A stretch of 64,000 nucleotides of DNA from NCBI GenBank assembly GCA_047967505.1, contig CM106539.1; one strand, written 5' to 3'. Under the pieces are notes generated by a model that saw nothing but the letters and a program-made list of their open reading frames with translations, made no database searches and was not told the DNA's origin. The translations under genes were made by a program, and so were the position numbers. This DNA comes from Dipteris shenzhenensis (taxonomy: Eukaryota; Polypodiophyta; Polypodiopsida; Gleicheniales). Below are positions 1 through 10,631 of this stretch, piece after piece; the first letter of the stretch is position 1; each line of letters begins with the position of its first letter.

Positions 1-278
1 GCCTCATTGTTGTGCACTAGCAATTGGAGTTCAAGCTTGGAGATGATTATCTTTTGGAGTGCATCTCATTCATTTTTCCTTTGTATTTTTTGTAGATCTC
101 ATTTATCTACGCCCGAAGTGCCTTGACCTCTATGGCAATTGCCTGGAATTGGTCTTCGCTTTCTATTGCAGTATGTCTGTCCAATTCTCTTGCATATTCT
201 TCCTTGGCCAAGCTAGTGAATAGTTCTGACATTTGGATGTTGGAGAATGACAGACGATGATGAGGAATGGTGATACTA
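1..278. other. No recognised gene
   Basis: AT-rich sequence at the window edge. I see no open frame with a recognisable domain. It lies beyond the 3' end of the gypsy-1 integrase and may belong to that element's 3' untranslated region or LTR, but no partner repeat is visible. Confidence 0.4.
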
Positions 279-638
279 CTAATACAAGTGGTGCCCATGT
301 AGCCATCTTGATGAATCTGTAGTACTTGTGGGAGGTTGTTCCAATGGTATTTCAGTCACTTGTGTACAATAGTCATATTGTTGATCTGGCACTAGCTCCC
401 CTTGTGGCTCATCGACTGGCATGGCGTCGATGGGCGGTTCTAGTGATGATGCAGCCTCAGGCTCTGGTGCTGATCTTTCCTCAGGCTCTGGTTCCGATCT
501 TGCCTCAGGCTCTGGTTGCTGCTGTTGTTGGAGATATATTGGTTGCAGTTGTGCACCGAGCTGTAGCATCTCGTGGGGCAATTCCTCAATCTCGACCTCT
601 AGAATAGGTATTATTTCTAAGGCATCTGCACTTGTCAA
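279..638 (-). CDS. Glu/Pro-rich repeat ORF, possible gypsy-1 3' ORF
   Basis: An open minus-strand frame of 119 codons. The middle (roughly residues 38-65) is a run of Gln followed by imperfect Pro-Glu-Pro-Glu / Ser-Ala-Pro-Glu repeats, flanked by acidic sequence. No catalytic motif or known domain is recognised. It lies about 1.3 kb downstream of the gypsy-1 integrase C-terminus on the same strand, so it could be part of that element, such as an extra 3' ORF. It could equally be a low-complexity frame that stays open because the DNA is an imperfect repeat; the plus strand is also open here. The start codon is arbitrary. Confidence 0.3.
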   Translation of the reverse strand: MTSADALEIIPILEVEIEELPHEMLQLGAQLQPIYLQQQQQPEPEARSEPEPEERSAPEPEAASSLEPPIDAMPVDEPQGELVPDQQYDYCTQVTEIPLEQPPTSTTDSSRWLHGHHLY

Positions 639-639
639 T

Positions 640-1983
640 GCGATAGTAGGAGAAGTTGGTTACGGCTCCCATACTGGTGAGAAGGGTATGTCCAACTCCT
701 CAATTGGTTTTGGTGACTAGGTCAAAGCCATTTCTCTTTCTTGTAGCTCTTTTTTGATGATTATAGCCAATAAGTGTGGAATTTTACATTTTTGGCTTGA
801 TGAACCATCTAGTTTTTTTATAAAGAAGATGACAGCCAGTCTTGCTTTAGCTTCCTACTCAACAAAACAAATGTATGGAGTGGAAGGGATCGATTCTTGC
901 TACACTTAACCCCCAGGATTGTGGATAGGAATTGTGCTGCTTCCCTAAGGCGATGGTTAAGGATGGTGTGAAGTAATATGCTGTCCTTACGGAACAGTGT
1001 GCCCTTGGCGAGGAGAGGCTATACTTCGAGAAACTTTGCATCGGCAGGCCGTGTAGGGTATTTGGCACCGTGTGTTGAGAGTGAGAAAGCCCTTTGAATG
1101 ACTGTAGTGTTGAGGATAATGTTGAGTGGGCTCTGATGTACAGTGATTGTACCGTACTTGCCAACCTGTGCATTGTTGGAGTGGTAAGAATGGAGAAAGT
1201 CCTTGATGTATGTGGTCATTATCGGACCAAGGATTTTAGGCTCTCATGCGAACTTCCTAGACCCCTTTGCTCTAAGTAAGATGTTGCTTCCTAGGAAAGA
1301 GCATAAGTCGATGTGGGTGGCCAAACAAGTTCCAGTGAGTGGGCACCGTCAATGGTTGTGTAGGCCAGTGGTGACTAGGGTGGCATTTGTTCTCCTTGGT
1401 CATGCACTAAATCCACTTCGGAGCTATTGCTGTTGACCACAAATGCTTGTGGTCATCGTGGTTGAGAGGATGTAGATGGTTGCGAACTCTGGAGGGGGTC
1501 TCGTGGTTGAGGCATCGGGCTCTTTCCTGTGCATCCTCTTTAGTGGCGGCATCTTTTCTGAACCTGCATCCATGTGCATGTGGTGTACCATTGATCATTA
1601 GATTAGTTGGCATGTAGGTATGTGTGTTTGTGAGAGATCTTATTTTTATACATGCTTTGAGAGTGTGGAATGAAAGTGTGTGGCACAATTATTCATGCAA
1701 TCATCTATGTGTCTAAGCGAAAGCGTCTGAGTGCACATGACTTAGTAGCTAGGTAGGGACTAACTATATGCTTTTTTTGTTGTTGGGATTTCATAGGGCA
1801 GCTAGAACTCAGGCATCACTTCTGAGCCCTAGGTTAAAATCGATTGATGCTACCTATATGTGCGAAGTCATTCATATGCAAGTGAGTGCTCATGATACAG
1901 TCTAATCCTAACTAAGGAAGACTTGGTTTCCCAAATCTTCGTTTTGGTCGAGGATGGCTTGCATGTTGAAGTAGTAGTGCTTC
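640..1983. other. Spacer between gypsy-1 integrase and the 3' repeat ORF
   Basis: No convincing coding sequence on either strand; the short open frames carry no recognisable motifs. By position this should hold the end of gypsy-1 (integrase tail, 3' UTR, perhaps an LTR), but I could not find a repeat of this stretch near 12.9-13.5 kb to prove an LTR. Confidence 0.4.
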
Positions 1984-2298
1984 TCAGTCACGGCTCCCGT
2001 TTATTGTTGTGTTGAATTGGACTCCATCCAATGTTTCGAGAAGCACAACTCTGATGGGATTCATCTTTCTTACTCGGTAGGGTCCTTGACCTAGATACTT
2101 CAATTTCCCCTTGTGTACTTTGGCATTGTATAACAGGACCAAGTCACCTTCCTTGATGTCTTTAGCTTTAATATTTCTGTCAAACCATGCCTTTCTTTTA
2201 CATTTTTCTATTGTCATGGCATGGTAGGCGACTAGTCTTGTCTCTGTATGCTTCTCCAACTGATAGAGTCTTTCCTTCAAGGGTTCATGGTCTCCCAT
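1984..2298 (-). pseudogene. gypsy-1 integrase C-terminal domain
   Basis: A fragment of about 104 codons. The block with EGDLVLLYN, then KGKLKYLGQGPYRV, is the classic end of Ty3/gypsy integrase (the GPY/F-type module, here GPYRV), which contributes DNA binding after the catalytic core. It is followed by a short tail ending in a stop. No chromodomain is seen. It continues in element order from the integrase core at 2,472-2,756 on the same strand, with disabling changes between the two. Confidence 0.8.
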
Positions 2299-2471
2299 GC
2301 GTTCCTATACTACTATGCGTAGGCTTGGTATTACAAATTCTAGTGGGACCACAGCTTCAAGGCCGTACACCAATTAAAAAGGTGTGTTCCCTGTATTGAC
2401 CTTGAGTGTGGTTTTTTATGCCCATAAGGCTACATTCAGTTTCTGTGCCCAATCAAAACGCTGTGGTTCTA

Positions 2472-2975
2472 CTACCTTGGTGAGGATAATGCATAATATT
2501 TTGTTAGTGGATTCGGCCTATCCATTCCCTTGGGGGAGTAGGGTATGCTTTTTCTATGGATTACCATAAAGCCAGGTAAGAGTTCTTGGATTACCTCATT
2601 GACAAAATGTGTGCCTGTATTTGACACAATTTCAATGGGGCATCTGAATCGGGTGATCACATTTTCGTATAGGAATCTTGCTGTGCTTCTGGCATCTGCC
2701 TTTCTGACTACTTTAGCTTCAACCCATTTTGTAAAGTAATCAGTGGTGGGCCACAATGATGTATCGTGCCTGTGTTCCTTTTGCTACTAGATGGATGGGA
2801 GCCACATAGTCAATCCCCCATTTTTCAAATGGTTTTTGTGCAACAAATGTTGTTAGGGGATTGAAGTCTTTGTGTTGTGGTTTAGTAGTCCATTGGCATA
2901 CATCACAGCCTTTTACATATTCACATGCATCTGCCCACAGTGTTGGCCACTAGTAGCCTATGAGGAGGACTTTTC
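2472..2975 (-). pseudogene. gypsy-1 integrase zinc-binding region and core
   Basis: From high to low coordinates, the translation first gives a broken zinc-binding module (VKGCDVCQ, the CX2C half) and the linker KPFEKWGIDYV around 2,840-2,900, where the D of WGIDY is the first catalytic acid. It then gives YFTKWVEAK, and the block containing IVSNTGTHFVNE, where the usual second acid (SDNGT) has become N. Stops and a frameshift near 2,757 separate the two halves. This is the retroviral-type DDE strand-transfer enzyme, now nonfunctional. Confidence 0.8.
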
Positions 2976-3182
2976 TTACTGTGGCTTCCCCTTGGAAGTG
3001 TCCTCCTGCAATGCCTTCATGGACTTCACTGGCATGCTCTCATGAGGCATTACACATCTTCTTAATACGTGGTCCTTGCCCATCTTGTACAGTTGTCTTG
3101 CAATGAGTTGATAGGGTGCAGCCTTTAGAATTAGTTTTCTGGCATCTACTGCTTTCATGTCAGGGGGTGGTCTTCCTGCCAT
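2976..3182 (-). pseudogene. gypsy-1 RNase H to integrase linker
   Basis: Frame of about 68 codons with RKLILKAAPYQLI, then RQLYKMGKDHVLRRC. This resembles the stretch between RNase H and the integrase HHCC finger in plant Ty3/gypsy polyproteins (R.L..KA..Y.L....LYK.G....L.RC). It abuts the copia-1 5' LTR at 3,187. The matching upstream half, including WCGDIIG, is found beyond the other copia LTR at 9,119 and onward, so the two were once contiguous. Confidence 0.75.
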
Positions 3183-3186
3183 TAAC
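3182..3186. repeat. Target site duplication of copia-1 (left copy)
   Basis: TTAAC immediately before the TGTGGGGG start of the 5' LTR, matching TTAAC at 9,115-9,119 immediately after the 3' LTR. A five-base duplication is typical of LTR retrotransposon integrases. Confidence 0.9.
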
Positions 3187-3413
3187 TGTGGGGGTTAAAG
3201 GTCATTGTGCCTTTACCCCGGTTATGTACAATACTCAAACACATATATAAATGAATGAAAAAGAAGATTAGGGTGGTTCTGCACCCACCAAAACTTGTGT
3301 GGCTCTCTGTCTCTCTCTCTTCTTCTTCCATTCTTGCTTCCGTTGAGAGCACTCTCGGCTCTCTGTCTCTCTCTCTCCTTCTTCCGTTCTTGCTTCCGTT
3401 GAGAGCACTCTCA
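3187..3413 (+). repeat. copia-1 5' LTR with internal tandem duplication
   Basis: 227 bp from TGTGGGGGTT to GAGAGCACTCTCA. It is 77 bp longer than the 3' LTR. Most of the difference is a ~56-bp tandem duplication of the LTR 3' end, so the GAGAGCACTCTC motif occurs at about 3,345 and 3,401. The rest is an extra ~19 bp near 3,225-3,243 and two bases elsewhere. A TATATAA box lies at 3,244-3,250. Confidence 0.9.
3244..3250 (+). promoter_or_regulatory. TATA box in copia-1 5' LTR
   Basis: TATATAA in the LTR; the same motif lies in the 3' LTR at about 9,003-9,009. It probably positions the element's RNA start about 30 bp downstream. Inferred from sequence only. Confidence 0.5.
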
Positions 3414-3415
3414 AC

Positions 3416-3427
3416 TAGTATCAGAGC
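3416..3427 (+). other. copia-1 primer binding site
   Basis: TAGTATCAGAGC two bases after the LTR end differs by one base from TGGTATCAGAGC, the complement of the plant initiator-Met tRNA 3' end used to prime minus-strand synthesis. Confidence 0.75.
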
Positions 3428-4851
3428 CCGGGTGATCTAGCTGAGCGTGCGTGAATGCTTGAAGCTCAGCAGCTCTGTGGGAGGAAGGAGAAGCTTTGTG
3501 GGAAGCTTTGTGGGTGACTTTACTTGCATCCGAGTGTGCAGAGACCTTGGAGGAACCTTTGGAAAAGTCACTTTGGCTTTACGAAGTGGTTTTGAGAGCC
3601 TGTTAAGTGGTTTGAAAGAAAAAGTCGTTTTTTGAGCTTTTCCCTGTTCCGTTTGATGACAGAGACTCCGTATTGACTTGTAGAGGCAACTATTGCTTGC
3701 TTTTGGTATCCACATTACTTCAGGAGCTTGGAAACACCTTCATTCTTGAATCTGGGATCATTTCATTGGATTTTTGACTCACTGTGTCAGTTCCTGCGTT
3801 TTTTGCCCGGGTGTTGGAACTCAAGTTTGGAGCAATTATTTGCAGATCTGTCAGTTCCAGTGGACTCAAGAGGTCCTAAAACTTCTATGTTGCTCATCAT
3901 TTGCACTCCGGTGGAGTTTACAAACAGCTCTGTTTCCAAAAACGTTTTTCAGTCCGTGTGTTGAACCCAGTGATTGAGACCACGGTTTCCAAAACCGTCT
4001 GTCCCATTGCGTTTCGGACACCCAAAAACCCCTACCTATCAGTTCTTGCACGATTCGGTGGAGGATTTTCAGAGTTATAGATCTCTGTGTATTCGATTTC
4101 GTCTCTCTATTATGCATTTTTCATTCTAAGGTTTTGAAACCTTAGATTTATGCCACATGGCAGTGGATAAGTGTTGACTCCCATTTCTCACTCATCGGTT
4201 GGGATGTTGGAGTTCTGGCGAAGAGAGATATTTGTAGATTTTCTTGCTAAGTCCGATTATGCAATGGCGCCCATGTTTTGAGGCATCTCAGGTTCTATTT
4301 TCAGTAGCGCTCATTACCGTGGGACTATGATTTCTTGAGCATACCTTATGCAGATCACTCTGGTTGCAGTTTGAGCAGTGTGCGCTCATTCGTGGTGTGC
4401 ATTGGGTTGCAGTGGATGATTTATAGGCCATTTGGATGCATTGCGGTCCTTGTTGGATGCACTGATAGGCCCAAATTGCCTTGTGGGATGCTATTTTTTA
4501 TGGACGCTTTGCACATGGATGCTATTTTATGCTGAGGGACAGCTTTGACACATTGCTGGTGATGCACTGATAGTGCTATGCTCTCTTGGATGAGATATTA
4601 TTGATGCATATGCCAGTGGACGGTGTTTATGCTTGAGTCATTTGGCACTTATTGGCATTTTCTTTTGAGCCAGATTTGCTCATATGGATGCATAGTATAT
4701 GCACATGAATCAGATGCATCTTTTGATGCTTTGAGCTTTGAGTTTTGGTGATATTTCACTCTATTGTGGCATACACATTTGGGTGCACCTAGTATTTGGT
4801 GTGATTCTCTCTTGCAGGCACTAGCATTTGGGATTTTGTTTCATTTGCATC
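3428..4851 (+). other. copia-1 untranslated leader
   Basis: About 1.4 kb without a long frame between PBS and gag, unusually long for a copia element with such short LTRs. It contains a cluster of nine GATGC pentamers between 4,435 and 4,729. It may hold dimerisation or packaging signals or an internal start; none can be proven by reading. Confidence 0.6.
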
Positions 4852-7800
4852 ATGGCATCCTCTTCCATGTTATTTTTTCAACATTAAAAAGTTTGATGGG
4901 ACAAACTTTTCTTTGTGGAAAGAACAAATAAGGGATGTGCTTATTCAAAAGAAGCAGATTAAACCCTTGGCAGGGATTGAAGCTAAGCCTGCAAATATGT
5001 CTGAGGATGATTGGAATGAGTTGGATGCATTAGCAAAGTCTACTATTAGACTTCATCTTGCAGAGTCAGTTTATTTCACAGTAGTAAATGAGCAGACTAC
5101 AGAAGATTTGTGGAAGAAACTGTGTGCCACTTATGAGAAGGAAACTGCCTCCAATAAAGTTTACCTCATGAAGAGGTTGTTTGAGCTGCAGATGAAGGAA
5201 GGGGTCTCCATTGCTTCTCACTTGAATGAATTCAATATTATTTTCAGCCAGCTTCAGGCTCAGAAGATGAATTTTGATGCAGAGATTAAGGCAATATTTC
5301 TCTTATGTTCATTGCCATCCTCATGGGATACCTTCCGTACAGCTGTCAGTAACTCTGCACCTGGTGGAGTACTGAAATTTGATGATGTTGTGGGTAGCTT
5401 GTTGGCCGAGGAGATTAGACGGAAGTCTATGGATGGCAACAAGCAGGATGCAGCCTTAAATGTGCAAAGGGGCAGATCACAGTTCAGGGGGAAGTCCCAA
5501 GAAAGAGGGAAGTCTCGTAGCAAATCCAGGGCACGGAACATTAAGTGTTACCATTGTGGCAAGAAGGGCCATATGAAAAAGGATTGCTACAAGCTGAAAA
5601 GAGAGCAAAAGTATAAGAAAAAGAATGCAAATTGGGGTGCAAATCAAAAGGAAGAGAGTCCAAGGGAGGAGAAAGGAAAAGTGAAGATCGAGGAGATCAA
5701 TGCAGTCACACATGATAGTGACAATGACGTTCTCTTCATGTCTAGTTTATCTACAGAGTTGCTTGCCACTTTAGATGATGCATATTCCCAGGATTGGATT
5801 TTGGATTCTGGTGCTTCATTCCATGTTACTCCCCATAGGGAATGGTTCTCCACTTATGACAGTGGAAAGATAGGTTGTGTGCATCTTGGAAATGACTATG
5901 CATGTGACATAGTGGGAGCAGGTGACATAAAGTTTTCTTTTGCAAATGGGTCTGCATTTGTTTTGAAACATGTGAGACATGTGCCTAAGCTGACCAAGAG
6001 TCTTATTTCAGTGGGTCAGCTAGATGATGCTGGTTTTCACACCACTTTTGGCTTTCAGAGTTGGAAAATTCAGAAGGACTCTATGCTTTTGGCCAGGGGT
6101 GCCAAGTGTGGGACTTTGTATCCCTTACATGTATCAGGGGTATTTGATCATGTTGTTGCAATAATCGAGCAGCCAAGCACTTCTTTGTGGCATTGCAGGT
6201 TGGGGCACATGAGTCAGAATGGAATGAAACTCTTATGCCGTTTGGGTTATGTACCGCATTTGAGTTTCTCTGATTTTGAATTTTGTGAGCACTGTCTCTA
6301 TGGGAAGCAGACTAAATCAGCCCATAAAAGAAGGGGAAAGAAAGAGTTTGAAATGCTTGATTTGGTGCATTCAGACGTATGTGGTCCCATACCTACACGG
6401 TCATTAGGCGGGGCTGAATACTATGTGACATTCATTGATGATGCAACTAGGAAAGTGTGGGCTTATGCTATAGCTCGGAAGAGTGATGTGTTCCAGGTAT
6501 TTCAAAAATGGCTGGCCTTGGTTGAGAATCAGTCAGGTAGAACGCTTAAATGCCTACGGACTGACAATGGCGGAGAGTATCTCTCTCATGACTTTTAGCA
6601 TTTCTGTGACATACGTGGGATTAAAAGGGAGCTCACATCCCCTCATACTCCAGAGCAAAATCCAGTTGCAGAAAAGTTGAACCGTACCATTCAAGAAAGG
6701 TTGCAATGCATGCTTTCCAATGCAAGTCTTTCTGGTGGTTTTTGGGCTGAGGCAATGAAGACTGCAGTGCATGTGATCAATAGATCACCTAGTAAGAGTT
6801 TGGATGGTGGTATTCCTGAAGAGGCATGGAGTGGCAAGAAGCCCTCTTACTCTCATTTGCGTATATTTGGGTGTGAGGCATATGCACATGTGCCAAAATA
6901 GCTTCGAAAGAAGCTACATCCTAAGTCTAGGAAATGCATCTTTCTGGGTTATGGTGAAAGTGGAGAGATGGGCTATCGTCTCTGGGACCCAGAAGCAAAG
7001 AAGATCATACGCAGCCATGATGTGGTCTTCAATGAGAAGAAGATGCATAAGGCACCCATGAGGGATGTGGAAATGAGGAGAATCACTTTCCAGGATGTGA
7101 ATCCACCTGCATATGTTGATAGACAGCAAGCTGTCCATGCACCAAATGTGCAAGAAATGGTACCACCAAGTACTCCCACAGGTATACAATCAAGGGTAGA
7201 TGATGGATCATCTATTGGTGGAAATGATGAGCCAAATGTGGCTGATATGCAGGTGGGACAGCAAGCTGAAATGCCCTTGAGAAGATCATCTAGAGTGTCT
7301 AGACCACCTGATAAGTTTGTTCCAGGGGTAGACTATGTGATGCTTACTGATTGCGGGGAGCCTTCTTGCTACAGAGAGGCTATGATGCGTGAGGATCAAC
7401 GCAAGTGGGAGTATGCTATGCAATCAGAGATGAGTTCACTTATGAAGAATAAGACTTGGGACTTGGTTTCTTTGCCACATGGAAAGAAAGCATTGCCATG
7501 TAAATGGGTCTACAAAATGAAGGTCACAGGTGATGATGTGCCTAGGTACAAGGCCCGTTTGGTTGCTAAAGGGTTCAAGCAAGAGAAGGGTATGGACTTT
7601 GATGAGATATTCTCTCCGGTTGTGAAGATGACCACACTTAGATGCATGCTTGGACTAGTGGCATCAGAGGATATGGAGCTTATGCAGATGGATGTCAAGA
7701 CAGCTTTCTTGCATGGGGCTTTGCATGAGGAAATTTACATGATGAAGCTGGAAGGCTTTGAAGAAAAGGGCAAAGAGCATTTAGTTTGCAAGCTAAAGAA

Positions 7801-8911
7801 GAGTCTCTATGGTCTTAAGCAAGCGCCTAGAGAATGGTATCAGAAGTTTGATGCTTTCATTCGGTCCCAAGGTTTTAGAAGGAGTGAAATTGATCACTGT
7901 CTCTACACTAAAAGGGCTAAGGATAGTAGCCTGATAATCCTGGCACTATATGTGGATGATATGCTATTGGCTAGCAAGAATACTTATGAGCTAGATGCAT
8001 TAAAGGCCAAGTTGCATGAGGCCTTTGATATGAAGGATTTGGGATTTGCAGGTCATATTCTTGGTATGCGCATCACGCGTGATCGGAGTAGGAAACTCCT
8101 TTGGCTTTCACAAAAAGAGTATGTTACAAAAGTATTGCAGCGTTTCAATATGGAGGGGGGGAAGGCAGTGAGTACTCCATTGCCTCCATATGTGAAACTG
8201 AGTCATACAGATAGTCCCAAATCAGATGAGGAGAGGGCCATGATGGCCAAGGTTCCTTATGCATCAGCAGCGGTTGGGAGTCTTATGTATGCTATGATAG
8301 CTACTAGACCAGACATTGCATTTGCAGTGGGAGTTGTTAGCCGCTATATGGCTAATCCAGGAAAGAGGCATTGGGAGGCAGTTAAGTGCATCATGAGGTA
8401 CATGAAGGGTTCCAAGGAGATGTGCATCTGCTTTAGTAAAGGAGACATGCGTGTACTTGGGTACATAGATTCAGACTATGCAGGGCATGTGGATAGTAGG
8501 AGATCCACTTCTGGTTATGTGTTCACCTTTGCAGGTGGTGCAGTGTCGTGGATGTCTCGTGCACAGAAGTGCGTTGCTTTGTCTACCACAAATGCTGAGT
8601 ATGTTGCAGCCACAGAGGGTTGCAAGGAGGCTATATGGCTTGATCGGCTAGTGGGAGATTTGGGGATTCATACAGGTGTACCGACATTGCATAGTGATTC
8701 CATGAGTGCTATTCAGCTAGCACGGAATCCGGTCTTTCATGCAAAGACCAAACACATTGAGGTCAGGTACCATTTCATCAGGGAGGTACTTGAGGACAAG
8801 CGCATAGAGCTTGTCAAGGTTCATATTGATGATAACCCTGCAGATATGCTGACGAAGAGTCTACCTAGTCAGCGGTTTGAGTATTGTCGTGTATTGATGG
8901 GCATTGGATAG
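4852..8911 (+). pseudogene. copia-1 gag-pol polyprotein (one frameshift, two TAG stops)
   Basis: The ATG at 4,852 starts MASSSM, but one base is lost or gained in the T run near 4,868, shifting out of the main frame. That frame then runs to 8,911 with only TAG stops at 6,596 and 6,899. Gag (about 4,870-5,500) ends in a CX2CX4HX4C knuckle, CYHCGKKGHMKKDC (5,545-5,586). Next come protease WILDSGASFHVT (~5,793), pre-integrase LWHCRLGHM (~6,187), integrase acids in HSDVCGP and RTDNGGEY (~6,370; ~6,556), RT with [22 protein letters not shown] and catalytic YVDD (~7,684-7,965), and RNase H with DSDYAGHVDSRRSTSGY (~8,470-8,520), ending ADMLTKSLP. All catalytic residues are present. Confidence 0.92.
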
Positions 8912-8953
8912 TATGCTCACTGCTTGTTCTCCCTTAAAGGCACATTGTCCTTT

Positions 8954-8963
8954 AAGTGGGAGG
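8954..8963 (+). other. copia-1 polypurine tract
   Basis: AAGTGGGAGG lies one base before the 3' LTR. It is the expected primer site for plus-strand DNA synthesis. Confidence 0.75.
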
Positions 8964-8964
8964 T

Positions 8965-9114
8965 TGTGGGGGTTAAAGGTCATTGTGCCTTTACCCCGGT
9001 TATATATAAATGAATGAAAAAGAAGATTAGGGTGGTTCAGCACCCACCAAAACTTGTGGCTCTCTGTCTCTCTCTCTCCTTCTTCCGTTCTTGCTTCCGT
9101 TGAGAGCACTCTCA
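8965..9114 (+). repeat. copia-1 3' LTR
   Basis: 150 bp, TGTGGGGGTT to GAGAGCACTCTCA, single copy of the terminal segment that is duplicated in the 5' LTR. Followed directly by the TTAAC duplication at 9,115-9,119. Confidence 0.92.
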
Positions 9115-9118
9115 TTAA

Positions 9119-9630
9119 CTACCCAATGATATCTCCACACCACTTTGGAACAACATCTATTTGAAATAGTGTGGCATCTGGTAAGTCATCTTCCACTCGA
9201 GTGGCTTCTTCTGTTGACTTGACACGAGACATGTGATCGGCAATGTAGTCTTGGGCACCTTTGTGGACCACTATTTTGAACTTGAATTCTTGAGGCAAGA
9301 GGAGCCATCTGGTTATTCTTCCTGTTGTACACGGACGGTGCACAAGATAAAGCAATGCTTGATGGTCAGTGTAGAAGACAATATCATTTTCCCCAGTAGA
9401 TAGTGCCGAAAGTTCTTAACACTATATAGCATTGCTAGGGCTTCTCTTTCTGTGGTGGTATAGTTGATCTATGCATCATTGAGTTGTCGATTGGTGAAGT
9501 AGAATGGGTAGTCTTTCTTATGTTCACCAGGTTAACAAAGCACACTCCCAATTGCATACTTGGATCCATCTGTATGAACATGAAAATCAATATCCCAATT
9601 GGGAGATATAATTGATTAGGTGCCACTTTA
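9119..9630 (-). pseudogene. gypsy-1 RNase H and linker
   Basis: The minus-strand translation gives RWLLLPQEFKFKIVVHKG and DYIADHMSRV, the typical end of plant Ty3/gypsy RNase H (R W ... LQEF .. ... G..N..AD.LSR). Upstream pieces between 9,435 and 9,630 are more decayed. The end of this piece (WCGDIIG) joins the linker at 2,976-3,182 once the nested copia-1 is ignored. Several stops and shifts are present. Confidence 0.8.
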
Positions 9631-9675
9631 AAAGCTCAAAGGCTTGGTCGCACTCTTCTGTCCATAACAATTCCA

Positions 9676-10530
9676 CTAATAATTTGTAAAGTGGTCTAGC
9701 TCTATCATGGCATACCGCAATATAAATCTTCTATAATAGTCGGCATGTCCCATAAAGACTTGTACACCTTTGGAATTTGTAGGAGGAGGCAATTCTATGG
9801 TGATTTTGATTTTGTCCATGTTAGTTTGCAATCCCATGTTGACAAACAATGTGTCCCAAAACAACTCCGTGGGTGCCAAGAACTCGCATCTTGTTGGATT
9901 TAGGGAGATGCCATACTCCTTGCATTTGATTAGTACTGCTTCGAGACATTTAAAGTGGTCTTTTTTATTTGAATGGATGCACAAATCATCCAAGAACACT
10001 TGTAAAAACTTATTCAGAAATGACTTGAAAGCTGTGAACATGACTCGTTGGAATGTGGTCGGGGCATTACAAAGGCTGAATGGCATGACTCTATATGCAA
10101 AAATACCCCATTCTGTAGCAAATGCTATTTTTGATTGGTCTTTAGGAGCAATTTGCACTTGGTTATAGCCACTAAAGCCATCCAAGAAGCTATATACTTC
10201 GGAGCCTGCCATCTTTTCTAACACTATTTCTGTTAAGGGTAGGGGATAGTGATCCCTAATTGTGGCAACATTCACATTCTTTAAGTTTACGCATATCTGA
10301 GCTTCTTGTTGTGTTTAGGTACAATCACAATGGGTGAAACCCAATCAATGTGCTCTATCTCATAGATGAATCCGGCATCTAGGAGTTTTTCCAGCTCATC
10401 TCAGAAACCATGGTGCCATACTTAGGATTTATGTGATAAGGTCCACATACCTTAGGGTGAGCACCTTCCCTTATAGGTATCGTGTGTACTACCACGTGTC
10501 TTGAAATTCCTTTCATCTCTTTGTATGACC
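9676..10530 (-). pseudogene. gypsy-1 reverse transcriptase
   Basis: An open frame of 199 codons (9,676-10,275) holds most of the RT: RDHYPLPLTEIVLEKMAGS, YSFLDGFSGYNQV, IAFATEWGIFAYRVMPF, NAPTTFQRVM, then VFLDDLCIHS. The last matches the polymerase motif usually written YVDDI, here FLDDL, keeping both aspartates. Further on are GISLNPTRCEF and the end-of-RT block with FMGHADYYRRFI. Upstream, in broken frames to about 10,530, is the N-terminal part with EGAHPKVCGPYHINP. The order and motifs are Ty3/gypsy. Confidence 0.88.
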
Positions 10531-10631
10531 ATGCTAGTCAATCACGGTATTCCATTAGGAGATCTTTGAATTTGGTTTCATCTTCTTGCCGAAGTTGTTT
10601 CCCAATGAAAACCTGTTTTTCTTCCTCCCCT

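Larger units (their letters stand above)
3187..9114 (+). mobile_element. Near-intact Ty1/copia retrotransposon (copia-1)
   Basis: A complete element of 5,928 bp with TG...CA LTRs, a TTAAC target duplication on both sides, an initiator-Met type PBS, a 1.4-kb leader, one gag-PR-IN-RT-RH reading frame and a purine-rich tract (AAGTGGGAGG) before the 3' LTR. Domain order with integrase before RT makes it Ty1/copia. Outside length differences, the two LTRs show only one or two base changes over about 150 bp, so the insertion is young. It is disabled by one early frameshift and two TAG stops. It is inserted in gypsy-1. Copia-4 (53.7-57.2 kb) belongs to the same family. Confidence 0.95.

Noticed and set aside
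3255-3440. Small Ser/Leu-rich ORF in the copia-1 5' LTR
   Set aside because: Comes from the pyrimidine-rich LTR end and its tandem duplication; no reason to call it coding.
5260-5853. Hydrophobic minus-strand ORFs suggesting membrane proteins
   Set aside because: Antisense of the lysine-rich copia-1 gag; Lys codons reverse to Phe/Leu.
9770-10168. Plus-strand ORF of 132 codons
   Set aside because: Shadow of the minus-strand gypsy-1 RT frame, which has clear motifs; the plus frame has none.
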